This document shows positions 25,201-33,448 of a stretch of 42,092 nt of DNA, piece by piece; position 1 is the stretch's first letter; each line of letters begins with the position of its first letter. The notes beneath the pieces were generated by a model that made no database searches, was not told the DNA's origin, and was given only the letters and a program-made list of their open reading frames with translations. Made by a program: the position numbers and the translations under genes. The DNA lies in the NCBI GenBank assembly GCA_900540385.1, contig UQFY01000015.1:1-42092 (forward strand), in the 5' to 3' direction. This stretch comes from an uncultured Mollicutes bacterium. GTDB lineage: Bacteria; Bacillota_I; Bacilli_A; RFN20; CAG-826.

Positions 25201-26106
25201 ATGGCTCTCTTAAAAGAAAGAAAAACCCCCGCAGAAAATATTGCCTTTATGGGCATATCAGCTGGAATTGTTGTCGCATTTGGTTTGCTTTCAACCTTTC
25301 TTCCTTTATCTTCTTTTTTAGTCATTCTTTTTTTGCCATTAGTTTGTGCATTAACCGCATTTTATTGTCAGGATCGTTATTTAATTGGCTATGTTGCTGC
25401 AACAATCGTGGTTTCTTTATTGACCACTGTTTACGATATTTCAGTCACTTTATTCGATGTTGTTCCTGCCATTTTAACTGGGACTTTGTTTGGCTTCCTT
25501 CTTAAGAAAAAGATCTCTTCCAGTTTAACCATCTTAATCGTCTCTTTGTTGAAACTAGGTTTGAATTATTTGATGTTGTTTCTTTTAAAAGGGGTATATG
25601 GCATAGACATCATTCAGTCATTCCTAACCCTTTTAAGGCTTGATAACAAAGAACATATAAGAGAAATCGTTCCCGCTTTTATTTTTGGCTACGCCTTGAT
25701 TCAAGAAAGTATTTCTTTCTTCGTAATCATCTTTGGGTCTAATTCTTTAGAAACGATGGCAACTAAAAAGGTTTCCCCTTTCGTTTTTGCTATTCTTTCT
25801 TTGGCTGCCATGGCTTGCTCTATTGGTTTTTCTTTTCTTTCTTATGCCGTTGCCTATTTGTTTGGAGCGTTGTCTATCTACCTTTCTTTTGCTTCCTCTT
25901 CTTCTTTATTTAGAAAGAACCCGTGGTGGGTTTATCTTGGATTAGGGCTTTTACTTGCTCTCTCTTTCTATCTTTCTGCTTATTTTTATGCTTCCTTGTC
26001 TAATCAGAGAGCCCCTTTGCTCTTTTTATCTTTTTTTGCATCCATTTCTTTATGCTCGGGCTTTTCAAGTTTATTATTTAAGAACGAGAAAGGAGTAAAA
26101 GAATGA
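25201..26106 (+). CDS. Polytopic membrane protein, DUF2232/S-component-like
   Basis: The 301-residue protein has about eight hydrophobic segments and almost no soluble parts. The pattern AFMGISAGIVVAFGLLSTFLP followed by short helices resembles YybS-type DUF2232 proteins and the substrate-binding S components of ECF transporters; the assignment is tentative. No ECF ATPase gene is nearby. It begins a three-gene operon in which each gene overlaps the next by four bases. There is no usable Shine-Dalgarno sequence, so the transcript may be leaderless. Confidence 0.7.
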   Translation: MALLKERKTPAENIAFMGISAGIVVAFGLLSTFLPLSSFLVILFLPLVCALTAFYCQDRYLIGYVAATIVVSLLTTVYDISVTLFDVVPAILTGTLFGFLLKKKISSSLTILIVSLLKLGLNYLMLFLLKGVYGIDIIQSFLTLLRLDNKEHIREIVPAFIFGYALIQESISFFVIIFGSNSLETMATKKVSPFVFAILSLAAMACSIGFSFLSYAVAYLFGALSIYLSFASSSSLFRKNPWWVYLGLGLLLALSFYLSAYFYASLSNQRAPLLFLSFFASISLCSGFSSLLFKNEKGVKE

Positions 26107-26624
26107 AACAGGCATTAAAAGGATTCGGTTTAGGTCTTGTTTATTTCTTTTTGCTTCCCGTTTTTCTTGTACTAATTGCCATAGCGGGTGTTTTTGCATT
26201 GGGTGTTATTGTTGTCACAAGCACCAAAGGCTTGATTCGTTTCTTTAAGGGCGATAAATTCTTCTCTCCATTGCCAGAAGATATTCGTGTAAATGAAATC
26301 AAAGAGTATCAAGCTTCCTTACAAACCGCTCCTACACCAGCCGTAAACCCCAATCCAACGGATAATCGTGTTTTTATTCAACAGAATTACTATCCAAATC
26401 CTCAAGGGCCTTATGGAAATCAAACTTCTCAACAGCCTCAGCCATATAACAATTCCAACCCAGGTTATCAAGGCGATATGCAACAACCTCATTTTGTCGA
26501 TTCTTTACCCAAAAACAATCAACAAAGCCCTTCTTTAAATACTCCTCACCCTGGAGAAATCCCAACACAGAATCCACCAGTTATAGATATGCAAAATGAT
26601 AATAATGGAGGCAATAACGTATGA
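26103..26624 (+). CDS. Membrane protein with Pro/Gln/Asn-rich tail
   Basis: Residues 8-40 of this 173-residue protein form one or two membrane helices (FFLLPVFLVLIAIAGVFALG), followed by a short basic segment (RFFKGDK). From about residue 75 to the end the sequence is low-complexity and dominated by Pro, Gln and Asn (for example YYPNPQGPYGNQTSQQPQPY). The tail is probably disordered and cytoplasmic. AAAGGAG precedes the ATG, which overlaps the previous stop (ATGA). No family is recognised. Confidence 0.7.
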   Translation: MKQALKGFGLGLVYFFLLPVFLVLIAIAGVFALGVIVVTSTKGLIRFFKGDKFFSPLPEDIRVNEIKEYQASLQTAPTPAVNPNPTDNRVFIQQNYYPNPQGPYGNQTSQQPQPYNNSNPGYQGDMQQPHFVDSLPKNNQQSPSLNTPHPGEIPTQNPPVIDMQNDNNGGNNV

Positions 26625-27301
26625 AAACTTTCATCGATTTTGCCATGAATGAAAACGATAAAAGATTGCTGATCGTTTTGCTTTTCATTTTGGTTTTTCT
26701 CTTTTTGATTATCGGCCTTATTGGAGCCTTGATCCGCTTTGTTACCATTCGTTTTGGCAAAAGAATGGATTATGAATTACATGAGGTTCTTATTTACCGC
26801 GTTATTTCTACCCCTGAGCAATTAAAGAAATACGGTAACATCAAAAACAATCGTTACTTAGTAAGGAAATGCACTCCTCCTTTCCTTATCGCTTTTCTTT
26901 CTTTAATTGTTTGGATTGCTTATTCTGTCGTCTATGGCCAATGGGCAAGAGACTATTTTAAAGAATTCTCTACTTTGTTATTCACCTTTGATTGGGGTAA
27001 TCCGGATAACTTTGTAAATTTCTGGGGTTTGAATTTATTAGCAAAATGGCCTGACTTATTAAATAGCCCTACCTGGTATAACGAGTATTGGGGTTCTTAT
27101 ATTCTTGTTCCTTTATGGTTAGTTGCAATTTCTTGGTATGTCGTTGTTATTCAAGCATATCTTGCAAGATGGTCTAGAGTGAATAAATTATCTCATTCCG
27201 TTTTTGAGCAAGGATTGGACAACTTCAATTATTACGACGATACGAAGAAAGACAACCCTCTTCCTCCAAATCCCCCTCAAAATTCTAATATTCCCCACTA
27301 A
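26621..27301 (+). CDS. Four-helix membrane protein, unknown function
   Basis: The 226-residue product has hydrophobic segments at about 16-38, 90-108 and 162-183, with a possible fourth, and an aromatic-rich external loop (NSPTWYNEYWGSY). It ends in a short Pro/Asn-rich tail (NPLPPNPPQNSNIPH) that recalls the tail of the preceding gene. The ATG overlaps the previous stop by four bases and the operon ends at the terminator 27316-27349. The three proteins probably act together, perhaps as one membrane complex, but nothing shows what they do. Confidence 0.7.
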   Translation: MKTFIDFAMNENDKRLLIVLLFILVFLFLIIGLIGALIRFVTIRFGKRMDYELHEVLIYRVISTPEQLKKYGNIKNNRYLVRKCTPPFLIAFLSLIVWIAYSVVYGQWARDYFKEFSTLLFTFDWGNPDNFVNFWGLNLLAKWPDLLNSPTWYNEYWGSYILVPLWLVAISWYVVVIQAYLARWSRVNKLSHSVFEQGLDNFNYYDDTKKDNPLPPNPPQNSNIPH

Positions 27302-27315
27302 AACCCATGTATTTT

Positions 27316-27349
27316 AAAAGCCTCATATGTTTCCATACAAGGCTTTTTT
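27316..27349. terminator. Bidirectional terminator
   Basis: AAAAGCCT (27316-27323) and AGGCTTTT (27340-27347) form an 8-bp stem with a T-run on both strands. It lies between converging genes ending at 27301 (plus) and 27352 (minus) and can serve both. Confidence 0.8.
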
Positions 27350-27351
27350 CT

Positions 27352-27561
27352 TTAGAAGAACAAACTAATTATTTCGTATAGCAAGAAGGCAAGCAAGGCG
27401 ATGTCTATTCCACATATAGCCCAGAAGATTCTTTTACGCGAAAGGTTTTTCTTTTCTTCTCTTAAGCGTTCCTCATTCCCGTTTGGAAGGTTTGTTCCAT
27501 TCAAAGTAGGCTGAGGTTGAGGATTCATTTGTTGATTAATTTGTGGGTTATTCTGATCCAT
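27352..27561 (-). CDS. Small tail-anchored protein with Asn/Gln/Pro-rich head
   Basis: The 69-residue product starts with an Asn/Gln/Pro-rich stretch (MDQNNPQINQQMNPQPQ), continues with a charged region (EERLREEKKNLSRKR), and ends with a single hydrophobic helix (about 46-69). It begins one base after the asnS stop and lacks a clear ribosome-binding site, so it probably depends on asnS translation. Its head resembles the tails of the two convergent membrane proteins opposite. No family is recognised. Confidence 0.6.
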   Translation of the reverse strand: MDQNNPQINQQMNPQPQPTLNGTNLPNGNEERLREEKKNLSRKRIFWAICGIDIALLAFLLYEIISLFF

Positions 27562-27562
27562 A

Positions 27563-28945
27563 TTAATACTTTAACGCAGAAGATGTTCTTGGGTAAGGCT
27601 CAGTATCACGAATGTTAGCAATTCCGGTGATATACATTAAGAGACGATCAAAGCCAATTCCAAATCCAGAATGCATGCAACCGCCATACTTACGGAGATT
27701 GAGATACCATTCTAGCCCTTTGGTATTTCCAAGTTTATCCATCTTGGCTTTTAAGATATCGTAACGTTCCTCACGTTGAGAACCACCGACAATCTCTCCT
27801 TCTCCTGGAACAAGAAGGTCAACGGCTGCAACCGTCTTGCCATCATCGTTTTCACGCATATAGAAGGATTTGATTTCTTTTGGATAGTTAATTAAGAAGG
27901 TTGGTCCTTTAACGTATTCTTCCGTTAAATAACGTTCGTGCTCACTTTGCAAGTCCATTCCCCAATAAATGTTGCTGTTTTCAAACTTATGGCCATTTTT
28001 CACAGCATCTTGAAGAATCTTGATGCCTTCTGTGTATTCCATTTTGGTGAACGGGGTGTTAAGAACGTGCATAAGTTTCTCTTTGACGCCTGGAGTAATC
28101 CATTTCTCAAAGAAGTCCATTTCATCTGGGCAGCGATCAAGAACCCATTTAATTAAAAACTTAATGCAGCTCTCGATGCAATCCATATCATCATTCAAAT
28201 CAGCAAAAGCCATTTCTGGCTCAATCATCCAAAATTCGGAAGCGTGTCTTGGAGTATTACTCTTTTCAGCGCGGAATGTAGGGCCAAAGGTATAAACGTC
28301 TTTAAAAGCAAGGGCAAAAGCTTCAACGTGAAGTTGTCCAGAAACTGTCAAAGAAGCTCTTCTTCCGAAGAAATCGTTAATTGGATCTTCTTTAGAATCG
28401 GTAATTACCGTGAAAACAGAACCTGCTCCTTCTGCATCATTTGCAGTGATTTCTGGGGTGTGAACATATACGAATCCATTATTTTGGAAGAAAGTATGAA
28501 CACCCATAGCAAGGACGGAACGAACACGGAATAAAGCGTCAAAAGTATTTGTTCTAGGACGGAGGTAGGCTAAATCGCGAAGATACTCAAAAGAGGTCTT
28601 TTTCTTTTGCAAAGGATAATCATCAGCGACATCTCCTAAGAGGGTTACTGCATTCGCATGCATTTCAAAAGGCTGTTTCATACCAGGGGTAAGAACGATT
28701 GTTCCTTTAAAAGAAACAGCAGAACCCATCTTATAATGGGAAACTTCATCAAAGAAAGGATGATCCCCATCATAAACAACTTGCAAAGACTTGAAGCAAG
28801 TTCCATCGTGGAGAGCAATGAAGCCAACCTTGCCAGAATTACGATTATTTCTAACCCATCCTTCAACAGTAACTTCTCCTAGATTTTTTAAGGTTTCTAC
28901 ATCAAGTTCGAATAGCTCACGAACGCTTAGCGTTTTTTCTTCCAT
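27563..28945 (-). CDS. asnS: Asparaginyl-tRNA synthetase
   Basis: AsnRS charges tRNA-Asn. The 460-residue class IIb enzyme has an N-terminal OB-fold anticodon domain (VEGWVRNNRNSGKVGFIAL) and the catalytic motifs TFGPTFRAE and GFGIGFDRLLMYITG. The insertion with RHASEFWMIEPEMAF and its overall length separate AsnRS from AspRS. GGAGAA lies eight bases upstream of the ATG. It follows tsaD by 21 nt, so a translation-related transcript runs from tsaE to here. Confidence 0.95.
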   Translation of the reverse strand: MEEKTLSVRELFELDVETLKNLGEVTVEGWVRNNRNSGKVGFIALHDGTCFKSLQVVYDGDHPFFDEVSHYKMGSAVSFKGTIVLTPGMKQPFEMHANAVTLLGDVADDYPLQKKKTSFEYLRDLAYLRPRTNTFDALFRVRSVLAMGVHTFFQNNGFVYVHTPEITANDAEGAGSVFTVITDSKEDPINDFFGRRASLTVSGQLHVEAFALAFKDVYTFGPTFRAEKSNTPRHASEFWMIEPEMAFADLNDDMDCIESCIKFLIKWVLDRCPDEMDFFEKWITPGVKEKLMHVLNTPFTKMEYTEGIKILQDAVKNGHKFENSNIYWGMDLQSEHERYLTEEYVKGPTFLINYPKEIKSFYMRENDDGKTVAAVDLLVPGEGEIVGGSQREERYDILKAKMDKLGNTKGLEWYLNLRKYGGCMHSGFGIGFDRLLMYITGIANIRDTEPYPRTSSALKY

Positions 28946-28966
28946 AATAGTTCTCCTCGTTTTATT

Positions 28967-29983
28967 TTATTCAAATTTACGGAAATCGGAAATCTTCCAG
29001 TTTGGATCTACTCCTAAAGAAAGAGGAGCAAATAGTTTTTCTTTATAAAGTCTTTCTGCGACTTTAGCAATCATTGCAGCATTATCCGTTGTACACCAAA
29101 GTGGAGGGATAATTAAATCAATGCCTGTTCCTTCAAGACGATTGGTCATTTGAGCCCTTAAATAGGAATTAGCGGAAACTCCACCGGCAAGAACAACTTG
29201 AGCAACATGGAAATCTCTAGCTGCGCGTGTAGCACGGTCAACAATCATGCCCACTGCAACATCTTGGAAGGATTTAGCCATATCATCGATATTGACTTTT
29301 TCGCCTTTCATTTCCAGATTATGAACAAGATTGATAACGGATGTTTTTAATCCGGAATAAGAGAAATCATATCCATCTTTACCAATCAATGGTTCAGGTA
29401 AATTGTAGGTGTGTTTACCTTTTTTAGCGTGTTGATCAATTGGAAGACCACCCGGGTAAGGAAGGCCCAAGACACGAGCGACTTTATCGTAACATTCACC
29501 AACAGCGTCATCTTTTGTCTCCCCAATGATGGTGAAATCAAGATGATTCTTCATTAAAACCAATTCTGTATTCCCGCCTGATACAACAACACAAAGAAGA
29601 GGGAATTTGAATTCGCCAACATATTCATTCGCATAGATATGTCCGGCTAAATGATGCACAGGGATCAATGGTTTCTGATAAAGCATCGCCAAAGTTTTAG
29701 CGGCTTGAAGACCAACGTGAAGACATCCAATAAGGCCAGGGCCTCTTGTTACGGCAAACGCGTCTATATCTTCAAATTTCAAATGGGCTTGCTCTAACGC
29801 TTCCTTTAAACAAACATCAATATTTTCCGTATGTAAACGGGAAGCGACCTCAGGCATAACTCCACCATATTTAACGTGGACTGCTACCTGAGAGGAAACA
29901 ATGTTTGCTAATAATTTGCCATCATCGGTGATGGCTACAGCCGTTTCATCGCAGCTGCTTTCAATTGCTAAAATACGACTCAT
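28967..29983 (-). CDS. tsaD: tRNA t6A threonylcarbamoyl transferase TsaD
   Basis: TsaD moves the threonylcarbamoyl group to A37 of tRNAs reading ANN codons. The 338-residue ASKHA protein has the N-terminal LAIESSCDETAVAI, the metal-binding HHLAGH, VSGGNTELV, and AGGVSANSYLR. It works with TsaB and TsaE, both in the same operon; TsaC, which makes the intermediate, is not in the window. AGGAG precedes the ATG, which overlaps the rimI stop by four bases. Confidence 0.97.
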   Translation of the reverse strand: MSRILAIESSCDETAVAITDDGKLLANIVSSQVAVHVKYGGVMPEVASRLHTENIDVCLKEALEQAHLKFEDIDAFAVTRGPGLIGCLHVGLQAAKTLAMLYQKPLIPVHHLAGHIYANEYVGEFKFPLLCVVVSGGNTELVLMKNHLDFTIIGETKDDAVGECYDKVARVLGLPYPGGLPIDQHAKKGKHTYNLPEPLIGKDGYDFSYSGLKTSVINLVHNLEMKGEKVNIDDMAKSFQDVAVGMIVDRATRAARDFHVAQVVLAGGVSANSYLRAQMTNRLEGTGIDLIIPPLWCTTDNAAMIAKVAERLYKEKLFAPLSLGVDPNWKISDFRKFE

Positions 29984-30432
29984 ATAAGGCTCCTGATCAT
30001 ATAAATGGCGTCTTCGCCATCATCATAATACTTCGGTTTGATTACTACACGTTGCCAGCCATTTTTTTCATATAAAGAAATGGCTTTTTGATTCGAAAGA
30101 CGAACTTCAAGCGTGATGAATTCCACTTTATCTTTTTGGGATTTGCATACTTCGACCATCTTCTCTAAAAGTTTGCTAGCAATACCTTGGTTACGATATT
30201 CTTCCGCTACACAAATGCGGTCAATTGTAGCGCTATCGAAGGTAATCATGAAATCGAGATACCCAAGGATATTCTCTTCTTTATCCACGGCTACAAAGAC
30301 TTTTGCGCAAGGATTCCCTTTAAACTCATAGGCAATTTGATTTAAGGGCCAAGGTTTCACAAAACAAGCCGCTTCTAAGAGGGCGACTTTTTCAATATCT
30401 TTCTTTTTTAATGGGCGAATTTCAAATTCCAT
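29980..30432 (-). CDS. rimI: Ribosomal-protein alanine acetyltransferase RimI-like
   Basis: This 150-residue GNAT acetyltransferase has the acetyl-CoA loop EEYRNQGIASKLLEKM and the late motif NQKAISLYEKNGWQ. RimI acetylates the N-terminus of ribosomal protein S18 in E. coli and is habitually found between tsaB and tsaD, as here. AAGGA six bases upstream supports the second of two adjacent ATGs (30432). That ATG shares one base with the tsaB stop (TGATG). Confidence 0.9.
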   Translation of the reverse strand: MEFEIRPLKKKDIEKVALLEAACFVKPWPLNQIAYEFKGNPCAKVFVAVDKEENILGYLDFMITFDSATIDRICVAEEYRNQGIASKLLEKMVEVCKSQKDKVEFITLEVRLSNQKAISLYEKNGWQRVVIKPKYYDDGEDAIYMIRSLI

Positions 30433-31019
30433 CATAAATCCTTCAAATAGACTGGTTTTGCGGCCAAGACATCTTTGCAAAGATTTCTCTCAATGTCCGC
30501 GTTCATAAGGTTTTCGAGAATGTTAACTTTCTCTCCTTCTAAAGAAAGATAGGAAACATCTCCACATACTTTATATTCTGGGTGAGCTGCTAAATATAAT
30601 TTTACTTGCTCATTATCCATAATCGTATCAGAAAGAATGATTTCTTCTGGAGAATAAACGCCGATGTATGAACGTTTGCTACGAGCGTTCATAAGACATA
30701 CGGAACGGCCTTCTTTTGCTTTATACACTTCAAGGGATGACACTAAGTAAAGAGGTTTGTTTAACGCAAAAGCCATTACTTTAGCAACCGTCATACCGAT
30801 ACGTACACCAGTATAAGAACCAGGTCCTTTCGAAACGATAATTTCATCAATGTCATTTTTTGTAAGTGAGAGTTTTTTTAATAAATTATCAATCTCAGGA
30901 ACAAGGTATTCCGATTGTCTTTGCCATGCAGCATATTGGGTTTCACCAATAAGAACGTGGTCTTTTGCAATGCCAACAGCCAAATTGGTGTTGGAGGTAT
31001 CTAAAAGAACACTAATCAT
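30432..31019 (-). CDS. tsaB: tRNA t6A biosynthesis protein TsaB
   Basis: TsaB is the inactive ASKHA paralogue that pairs with TsaD. The 195-residue protein opens with VLLDTSNTNLAVGI and contains the signature GPGSYTGVRIG, with a short C-terminal domain. Its start overlaps the tsaE end by eight bases and its stop overlaps rimI by one. Length and motifs are ordinary for the family. Confidence 0.95.
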   Translation of the reverse strand: MISVLLDTSNTNLAVGIAKDHVLIGETQYAAWQRQSEYLVPEIDNLLKKLSLTKNDIDEIIVSKGPGSYTGVRIGMTVAKVMAFALNKPLYLVSSLEVYKAKEGRSVCLMNARSKRSYIGVYSPEEIILSDTIMDNEQVKLYLAAHPEYKVCGDVSYLSLEGEKVNILENLMNADIERNLCKDVLAAKPVYLKDL

Positions 31020-31479
31020 GAAAGGCTCCTTTCACGGAAGAAATGATTTGCTCAAAATGAGGAGTGTTTCCTTCCAAAGTAATACTACGGTTATCGCCAC
31101 CGATATTTTTTAAAGTAATGCTTAATGTCTCATCTGGTAACAATGGTTCAATATATTGAGGCCATTCAATGAAACAAACTCCATCCCCTTCAATATATTC
31201 ATCTAAGCCAAGTTCGATGTTTTGATTTTCAAGGCGATAAGCATCAATGTGATAAAGAGGCAATTTCCCTTTGAAATAGCATTTCATGATGTTGAAGGTA
31301 GGAGATATGACATCGTCTTTGATGTCTAAGGCTTTAGCGACCCCTCCCGTAAGAGTAGTCTTCCCAGCGCCGAGATCTCCTTTAAGAAGAACAACATCAC
31401 CAGGCAAAAATTCCTTAGCGATAAACGCGCCAAGTTTTTGTGTTTCTTCCTTTGATTTTGAGATAAATTCGTACTTCAT
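31012..31479 (-). CDS. tsaE: tRNA t6A biosynthesis ATPase TsaE
   Basis: TsaE is the P-loop ATPase that resets the TsaB-TsaD complex. The 155-residue protein has Walker A GDLGAGKTTL, the switch-like SPTFNIMKCY, HIDAYRL and FIEWPQ. It heads the operon. No Shine-Dalgarno sequence precedes the ATG; instead an 18-bp palindrome (31489-31506) ends nine bases upstream, just where transcription should begin. Confidence 0.95.
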   Translation of the reverse strand: MKYEFISKSKEETQKLGAFIAKEFLPGDVVLLKGDLGAGKTTLTGGVAKALDIKDDVISPTFNIMKCYFKGKLPLYHIDAYRLENQNIELGLDEYIEGDGVCFIEWPQYIEPLLPDETLSITLKNIGGDNRSITLEGNTPHFEQIISSVKGAFHD

Positions 31480-31488
31480 AAAATAAAT

Positions 31489-31546
31489 GAGTTCTTAAAA
31501 GAACTCGTAAATTATAGACCCCAATTCGTTCTCTTACTAGTAAGAG
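31489..31546 (-). promoter_or_regulatory. tsaE operon promoter flanked by two palindromes
   Basis: A consensus TATAAT on the minus strand (31511-31516) lacks a recognisable -35. The -35 position falls inside a perfect 16-bp palindrome (31531-31546, CTCTTACTAGTAAGAG). A second palindrome with 8-bp arms (31489-31506) starts about where transcription would begin. The first may instead be a stem after the DUF402 gene, but it has no T-run. Confidence 0.45.
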
Positions 31547-31548
31547 CG

Positions 31549-32121
31549 TTAACGACCCAGATTGGTTTTAGGCAAGAAAGGAATGGTTTCTCTTTCATAT
31601 TTGTTATAAAGCTCGATGATTTTTTGATCATCGAAGGGGAATTTTCTTTCTTCCATAAGTTTTCTCGTGTTACGAAATGTTTTCCTAACGGCCGCGATTA
31701 AATCAGGCGTGTAACCGTATAGTTTTGCATTAGAAAGAAATTCTTGTTCATCTAATGGCTTAATCAATTTATCGGGATATAGTTTTAAATCTAAATCGTA
31801 ATCGATGTAACGAAGATATCCTCCATCTAAAATCGTTGGAGATGCCATATTGGCGTAATAACAAATCCCACCTTCTTCTTTGAACATGCAAATGACGTTA
31901 AGCCATTCTTTTTTAAAGAGAATAAACACGGCATTTTCTTTCGTTAACCATCTTCTTCCATCCGCTTCGGTGATTAAAGAAGAGCGTGAAGCAACAGCCC
32001 AGAAATCAGGTGTTTCTTCAACAATTAATCCAGGAGACCATTGACGATGAAGGCTTTCATCGTGCTTGTAAGCCTGGACACATATCCATTGTGGAATAAA
32101 TTTCTTTTTCATATCGCTCAT
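31549..32121 (-). CDS. DUF402 protein, YgaC/Ntdp-like nucleotide phosphatase
   Basis: The 190-residue product matches DUF402 proteins of the YgaC type, which hydrolyse nucleoside tri- or diphosphates. Visible blocks are QAYKHDESLHRQW, TEADGRRW, KEEGGICYYANMASPT and YIDYDLDLKLYPD, which hold the metal-binding acids. The ATG at 32121 fits the family start. An in-frame ATG at 32214 lies before the terminator of the previous gene (32176-32210) and is therefore unlikely. A TATACT at 32158-32163 could be its -10; no ribosome-binding site is obvious. Confidence 0.85.
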   Translation of the reverse strand: MSDMKKKFIPQWICVQAYKHDESLHRQWSPGLIVEETPDFWAVASRSSLITEADGRRWLTKENAVFILFKKEWLNVICMFKEEGGICYYANMASPTILDGGYLRYIDYDLDLKLYPDKLIKPLDEQEFLSNAKLYGYTPDLIAAVRKTFRNTRKLMEERKFPFDDQKIIELYNKYERETIPFLPKTNLGR

Positions 32122-32175
32122 AAAACATTTAGCTGTTTTGAAGCAGCCCTCGTTTCTAGTATATCGTTTTTCTTT

Positions 32176-32210
32176 AAAAGAAAAAGAGTCACCTAGCAAA
32201 TGGGCAACTC
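32176..32210 (-). terminator. Terminator after the acidic membrane protein
   Basis: On the minus strand an 8-bp stem with two G-T pairs (32203-32210 with 32186-32193) and a nine-base loop is followed by TTTTTCTTTT. It lies 15 nt after the stop codon at 32225. Confidence 0.7.
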
Positions 32211-32224
32211 TCATTTAAATGAAG

Positions 32225-33385
32225 TTAACGGTCTTCGAGACGGAATTCAAAAGCGTCAACTAAGTTAAGAACCTTTTCTATATCTTCCTTGTTTTGGATA
32301 GTTGGCTGTGGATTGAATGGTTTATCAAGTGGTAAGACCATTAAATCGTCTTCATATCCCATGGCAAGGAAGAGTCCTTTTTCATTGACAGTCAAAGCCA
32401 TGTCGATGAAAGTCTTGTTGGTATCAAATTTAGCCAAGGCTTCACGAACCTTTTTCGTAAGAAGGCTTCTTGCTTTTCCAGAACCATAGATAACCATGCT
32501 CTTGCTATCTTCAATCAATTGTCTTCCGTGCAATGTATTTGGAGGAAGAGCTCTCTTATTTCCCTTGAGATAGACAAGAAGTTCGTCTTTACTCGTGATT
32601 CCTTCGAACTTTAAGAATTTGCCAACAAAGAGTGTTTCTAAGGCTTTTTCACCTTTCTTTTGTGCTGCGCAATCTGCAATCAAAGCTTTTTTGCCCTGAT
32701 AGGTGAAAGTCATATAGGCGCGGCTTCCAACCTTAACGACATCCTTATAAATATTGGATTCCATGAAAGTTTCTTGTGGAAGCTTATCATCCACTGTTCC
32801 CGTCAATCCTTCAATAGATTGAGGATAGACAAAATGACATGTGTGGTCATAGAAATCTTTAAAATAAGTCTTCATTGCAGCATCGACTTTTTTACGGAAT
32901 AAAACGGAATAACCGCCAAGAGATGCTAAAACAACTGCTGTAGTTCCTAAAGAAATATACATAGTGATATTGGCGTTAATTCCAGAAATTGCCGATGGAA
33001 CAATCCAACTAAGAATAACCAAGACCAAACCAACACCCGTAATGATCCATTTGGTAAGATTGAGTTTCTTATAAATGTGATGGAAAGTGTTTCTTGCTTC
33101 TTCAATATCGGCAAGATCTTTATCCGTATATTGATACAGGGGTTGGCCCTTTTTGTCTTTTTCAGTAGAAACTTCTTCTTTCTTTTCGGAGGCGGTTTCT
33201 TCTTTTGTTTCCTCTACTTCGACAGGGGTTTCTTCTTTTTCGGAATACAAATTAATTTGCTCTTCTGGCTCTGGTTCTTTTTCTTTAACAGGCTCTAGAG
33301 AAGGGGTTGGTTTTATTTCATCGGCAAAATCACTTTCTTCTTCGGATGGATTTTTCTCTTTCAATTCTTTTTCTTCGTTTTCCAT
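32225..33385 (-). CDS. Acidic-headed membrane protein, unknown function
   Basis: The first 80 residues of this 386-residue protein are almost entirely Glu, Lys, Pro and Ser (for example EEKELKEKNPSEEESDFADE) and probably disordered. Two hydrophobic helices follow (about 111-130 and 138-162). The C-terminal 220 residues form a mixed globular domain with VGSRAYMTFTYQGKKALIAD and LALTVNEKGLFLAMGY-like strands. It loosely recalls DUF3137-type membrane proteins, with low certainty. AAGGAG six bases upstream supports the ATG. Confidence 0.7.
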   Translation of the reverse strand: MENEEKELKEKNPSEEESDFADEIKPTPSLEPVKEKEPEPEEQINLYSEKEETPVEVEETKEETASEKKEEVSTEKDKKGQPLYQYTDKDLADIEEARNTFHHIYKKLNLTKWIITGVGLVLVILSWIVPSAISGINANITMYISLGTTAVVLASLGGYSVLFRKKVDAAMKTYFKDFYDHTCHFVYPQSIEGLTGTVDDKLPQETFMESNIYKDVVKVGSRAYMTFTYQGKKALIADCAAQKKGEKALETLFVGKFLKFEGITSKDELLVYLKGNKRALPPNTLHGRQLIEDSKSMVIYGSGKARSLLTKKVREALAKFDTNKTFIDMALTVNEKGLFLAMGYEDDLMVLPLDKPFNPQPTIQNKEDIEKVLNLVDAFEFRLEDR

Positions 33386-33448
33386 GGTGTTACTCCTTAT
33401 GGTTCAATGCAATATATCACGATTTGCAAAGAAATAAATTCTTTCTTG

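Noticed and set aside
32122..32214. A longer DUF402 protein starting at 32214
   Set aside because: The extra 31 codons overlap the terminator of the preceding gene and do not resemble the family.
33425..33448. Imperfect hairpin after ung as a terminator
   Set aside because: The stem has a bulge and no T-run follows on the minus strand.
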